Below are positions 62,027-64,000 of a stretch of 64,000 nucleotides of DNA, piece by piece. The DNA lies in NCBI RefSeq assembly GCF_024346675.1, contig NZ_AP024850.1:1116001-1180000 (forward strand), written 5' to 3'. Numbering within the stretch: the first letter of the stretch is position 1; each line of letters opens with the position of its first letter. A program made the translations under genes and the position numbers. The notes under the pieces were generated by a model. It did no database searches, was not told where the DNA came from, and saw only the letters and a list, made by a program, of their open reading frames with translations. The DNA comes from Photobacterium sanguinicancri (GTDB lineage Bacteria; Pseudomonadota; Gammaproteobacteria; Enterobacterales; Vibrionaceae).

Positions 62027-62263
62027 ATGAGCAACATCGAAGAACGCGTAAGAAAAATCATCATCGAGCAACTGGGTGTAGACGAAGCTGAAGTTAAGAA
62101 CGAAGCTTCTTTTGTTGACGATCTAGGTGCTGATTCTCTAGATACAGTTGAACTAGTAATGGCTCTTGAAGAAGAATTCGATACTGAAATTCCTGACGAA
62201 GAAGCTGAAAAAATTACAACAGTTCAAGCAGCAATCGACTACGTTGTTGGCGCTTCTGAGTAA
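62027..62263 (+). CDS. acpP: Acyl carrier protein
   Basis: AcpP carries growing acyl chains on a 4'-phosphopantetheine attached to Ser37 of the DSL motif ([18 protein letters not shown]). The 78-residue acidic four-helix protein matches E. coli ACP in length and in nearly all helix-2 residues. It has a good AAGGA site upstream. A hairpin with a short T-rich tail lies between it and fabF, so acpP mRNA may often end there, consistent with its need for high expression. Confidence 0.99.
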   Translation: MSNIEERVRKIIIEQLGVDEAEVKNEASFVDDLGADSLDTVELVMALEEEFDTEIPDEEAEKITTVQAAIDYVVGASE

Positions 62264-62276
62264 TTAAGAACACCTC

Positions 62277-62299
62277 AAGGCGGTCACCATGACCGCCTT
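62277..62299 (+). terminator. Terminator or attenuator between acpP and fabF
   Basis: AAGGCGGTCA and TGACCGCCTT form a perfect 10-bp stem with a 3-nt loop, followed by ATTTCTTTA. The tail is only moderately T-rich, so partial read-through into fabF is plausible. Confidence 0.75.
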
Positions 62300-62349
62300 A
62301 TTTCTTTATGTATCCCTGTTTAAACCCTCAATTCCCGGAGAGATAGATC

Positions 62350-63588
62350 GTGTCAAAGCGTCGCGTTGTTGTTACTGGCATGGGAATGCTGTCGCCTGTA
62401 GGCAATACAGTTGATTCTTCATGGAAAGCACTGTTGGCTGGTACTAGTGGTATTAGCAATATTGAGCATTTCGATGCAAGTGCTTTCGCTACTCGTTTTG
62501 CGGGTATGGTGAAAGACTTCAATTGTGAAGAATACATGACTAAGAAAGATGCTCGTAAAATGGATTTATTTATCCAATACGGCATTGCGGCTGGCGTTCA
62601 GGCTCTGAAAGACTCTGGTTTTGAAGTTACTGAAGAAAATGCACCACGTATTGGTGTTGCTATTGGTTCAGGTATTGGTGGTCTTGGTCTTATTGAATCA
62701 AACCATCGTGCATACATGGAAAAAGGGCCGCGCAAAATTAGCCCGTTCTTTGTTCCATCTACAATTGTTAATATGATCGCTGGCCACATGTCTATCATGC
62801 ATGGTCTTCGTGGTCCAAATATTGCAATTTCTACTGCGTGTACAACTGGCCTTCATAACATTGGCCATGCTGCACGTATGATCGCTTACGGTGATGCAGA
62901 TGCAATGCTAGCGGGTGGTGCAGAAAAAGCATCAACTGAGCTAGGCATGGGCGGCTTTGCGGCTGCTAAAGCACTATCTACACGTAACGACGACCCACAA
63001 GCGGCTTCTCGCCCATGGGACAAAGACCGTGATGGTTTTGTTCTTGGTGATGGTGCGGGCATGATGGTGCTGGAAGAGTACGAACATGCAAAAGCGCGTG
63101 GCGCAAAAATTTACGCTGAACTTGTTGGTTTTGGTATGAGTGGTGATGCTTATCACATGACTTCACCAAGCCCTGACGGTTCTGGCGGTGCATTAGCAAT
63201 GGAAGCGTGTATCCGTGATGCGGGTATTAATGCGGATAAAATTGGTTATATTAATGCACATGGTACTTCAACACCTGCGGGCGATGTAGCAGAAACGCTT
63301 GGTATCAAGCGTGCTATGGGCGCGGCAGTGAACGATGTACTGGTTTCATCAACTAAATCAATGACTGGCCACCTTCTTGGTGCTGCGGGTTCTGTTGAGT
63401 CTATCATTTCAGTGATGGCGCTAGTTGATCAAGCAGTTCCACCAACAATTAACCTTGAAAACCCAGACGAAGGCTGTGATTTAGACTACGTCGCGGGTGA
63501 AGCACGTCAAGTAAACCTTGAGTACTCTCTATGTAACTCATTTGGTTTTGGCGGCACAAACGGCTCGTTGCTGTTCAAGAAAATTTAA
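62350..63588 (+). CDS. fabF: Beta-ketoacyl-ACP synthase II
   Basis: FabF elongates acyl-ACP with malonyl-ACP and in E. coli adjusts unsaturated chain length with temperature. The 412-residue enzyme has the nucleophile Cys164 in STACTTG, the two active-site histidines in [11 protein letters not shown] and [14 protein letters not shown], and [14 protein letters not shown] at the C-terminus. It begins with a GTG at 62350 preceded by GGAG, giving (M)[11 protein letters not shown] as in E. coli (413 residues). A strong terminator separates it from pabC. Confidence 0.98.
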   Translation: MSKRRVVVTGMGMLSPVGNTVDSSWKALLAGTSGISNIEHFDASAFATRFAGMVKDFNCEEYMTKKDARKMDLFIQYGIAAGVQALKDSGFEVTEENAPRIGVAIGSGIGGLGLIESNHRAYMEKGPRKISPFFVPSTIVNMIAGHMSIMHGLRGPNIAISTACTTGLHNIGHAARMIAYGDADAMLAGGAEKASTELGMGGFAAAKALSTRNDDPQAASRPWDKDRDGFVLGDGAGMMVLEEYEHAKARGAKIYAELVGFGMSGDAYHMTSPSPDGSGGALAMEACIRDAGINADKIGYINAHGTSTPAGDVAETLGIKRAMGAAVNDVLVSSTKSMTGHLLGAAGSVESIISVMALVDQAVPPTINLENPDEGCDLDYVAGEARQVNLEYSLCNSFGFGGTNGSLLFKKI

Positions 63589-63609
63589 TTGTAACCTGTT
63601 ATCATAAAG

Positions 63610-63642
63610 CGGCCTGGTATTCTTACCGGGCCGTTTTTTTTT
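63610..63642 (+). terminator. Rho-independent terminator of fabF
   Basis: CGGCCTGGTA and TACCGGGCCG form a 10-bp stem with one G-U pair around TTCT, followed by a run of nine T. It lies 21 nt past fabF. Confidence 0.93.
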
Positions 63643-63695
63643 GCCTATACCCCAACCATTATTAGGGTGGGTATAATCGTTATAAGTGAGTGGAT

Positions 63696-64000
63696 ATGAC
63701 GTGCATTAATGGAGCTGAAGCTGAGTATATAGCGGTGAGCGATCGTGCGATGCAGTATGGTGATGGTTGCTTTTCCACTATTTTGGTTGAACAGGGAAAG
63801 CCTCGTCTTTGGCCTTTACATCAAGCTCGTTTTGAAAAAACATTAGCCGCGTTATCCATTCCCATGCCTGATTGGCTGACAGTTCAGCAACAAGTCGAAC
63901 GTATTGCTGCTAATTTTGCCAGTAAAGGGGTGGTAAAGCTTTTAATCAGCCGAGGTAGTGGGGGGCGAGGTTATAGTCCTACAGGATGCGAATCGCCGAG
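63696..64000 (+). CDS. pabC: Aminodeoxychorismate lyase, N-terminal part (cut by window edge)
   Basis: PabC eliminates pyruvate from 4-amino-4-deoxychorismate to give p-aminobenzoate for folate. It is a PLP enzyme of the branched-chain aminotransferase fold (type IV). The 101 visible codons begin MTCINGAEAEYIAVSDRAMQ, then YGDGCFSTILVEQG and LLISRGSGGRGYSPTG, which are family hallmarks. The PLP lysine lies beyond the window. Its place after fabF matches E. coli. Confidence 0.93.
   Translation, partial: MTCINGAEAEYIAVSDRAMQYGDGCFSTILVEQGKPRLWPLHQARFEKTLAALSIPMPDWLTVQQQVERIAANFASKGVVKLLISRGSGGRGYSPTGCESP

Overview
The window looks like a chromosomal backbone segment from a gammaproteobacterium of the family Vibrionaceae, most probably Photobacterium or a close relative. 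This rests on gene order (clpS-clpA, infA, aat, cydCD, trxB, ald/lrp, ftsK-lolA-rarA-serS, metG/apbC/udk, rne/rluC, maf/yceD-rpmF-plsX-fabHDG-acpP-fabF-pabC), on protein sequences close to those of E. coli and Vibrio, and on a moderate G+C content. No database search was possible. I see no insertion sequence, prophage, integron, CRISPR array, rRNA or tRNA, and no clear pseudogene. Two genes are cut by the window edges: purB on the left and pabC on the right.

Layout. 1-3330: purB, hflD and mnmA form a minus-strand operon with rluE upstream. 3472-8356: icd, cspD and clpSA. 8460-14434: speB and speA (putrescine from arginine), infA, then bpt and aat. Together with clpSA, bpt and aat make up a nearly complete bacterial N-degron pathway within about 8 kb. 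14467-21090: cydCD, trxB, ald and the divergent regulator lrp. 21471-28281: ftsK, lolA, rarA and serS. 28418-32284: an uncharacterised membrane protein/lipoprotein pair and a dicarboxylate/amino-acid symporter. 32860-39501: metG, apbC, udk and asmA. 39592-51317: a more mixed stretch with a CBS protein, a YdjM-like membrane protein, dcuB, psiE, an exported nuclease/phosphatase-family lipoprotein, the late cobalamin genes cobT-cobS-cobO, ddl, a low-molecular-weight tyrosine phosphatase and a SulP transporter. 51544-64000: rne, rluC, maf and the yceD-rpmF-plsX-fab cluster for L32 and fatty-acid synthesis.

How parts work together. The fab cluster couples a ribosomal protein to phospholipid and fatty-acid synthesis. 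The cob genes complete and adenosylate the lower-ligand end of cobalamin. TrxB and CydDC both act on thiol redox balance. ClpS delivers N-degron substrates, made by Aat and Bpt, to ClpA.

I found no convincing undescribed multi-gene system. The most informative signals are regulatory. There is a full PurR-consensus operator in front of the exported nuclease-family lipoprotein, and a second PurR-like operator upstream of mnmA-hflD-purB. A perfect FNR box precedes dcuB. The rne gene has a promoter plus a roughly 370-nt structured leader. The yceD-rpmF-fab promoter is placed so close to the start codon that the mRNA may be leaderless. Several intergenic inverted repeats and the repeat-bearing RNase E tail are also recorded.
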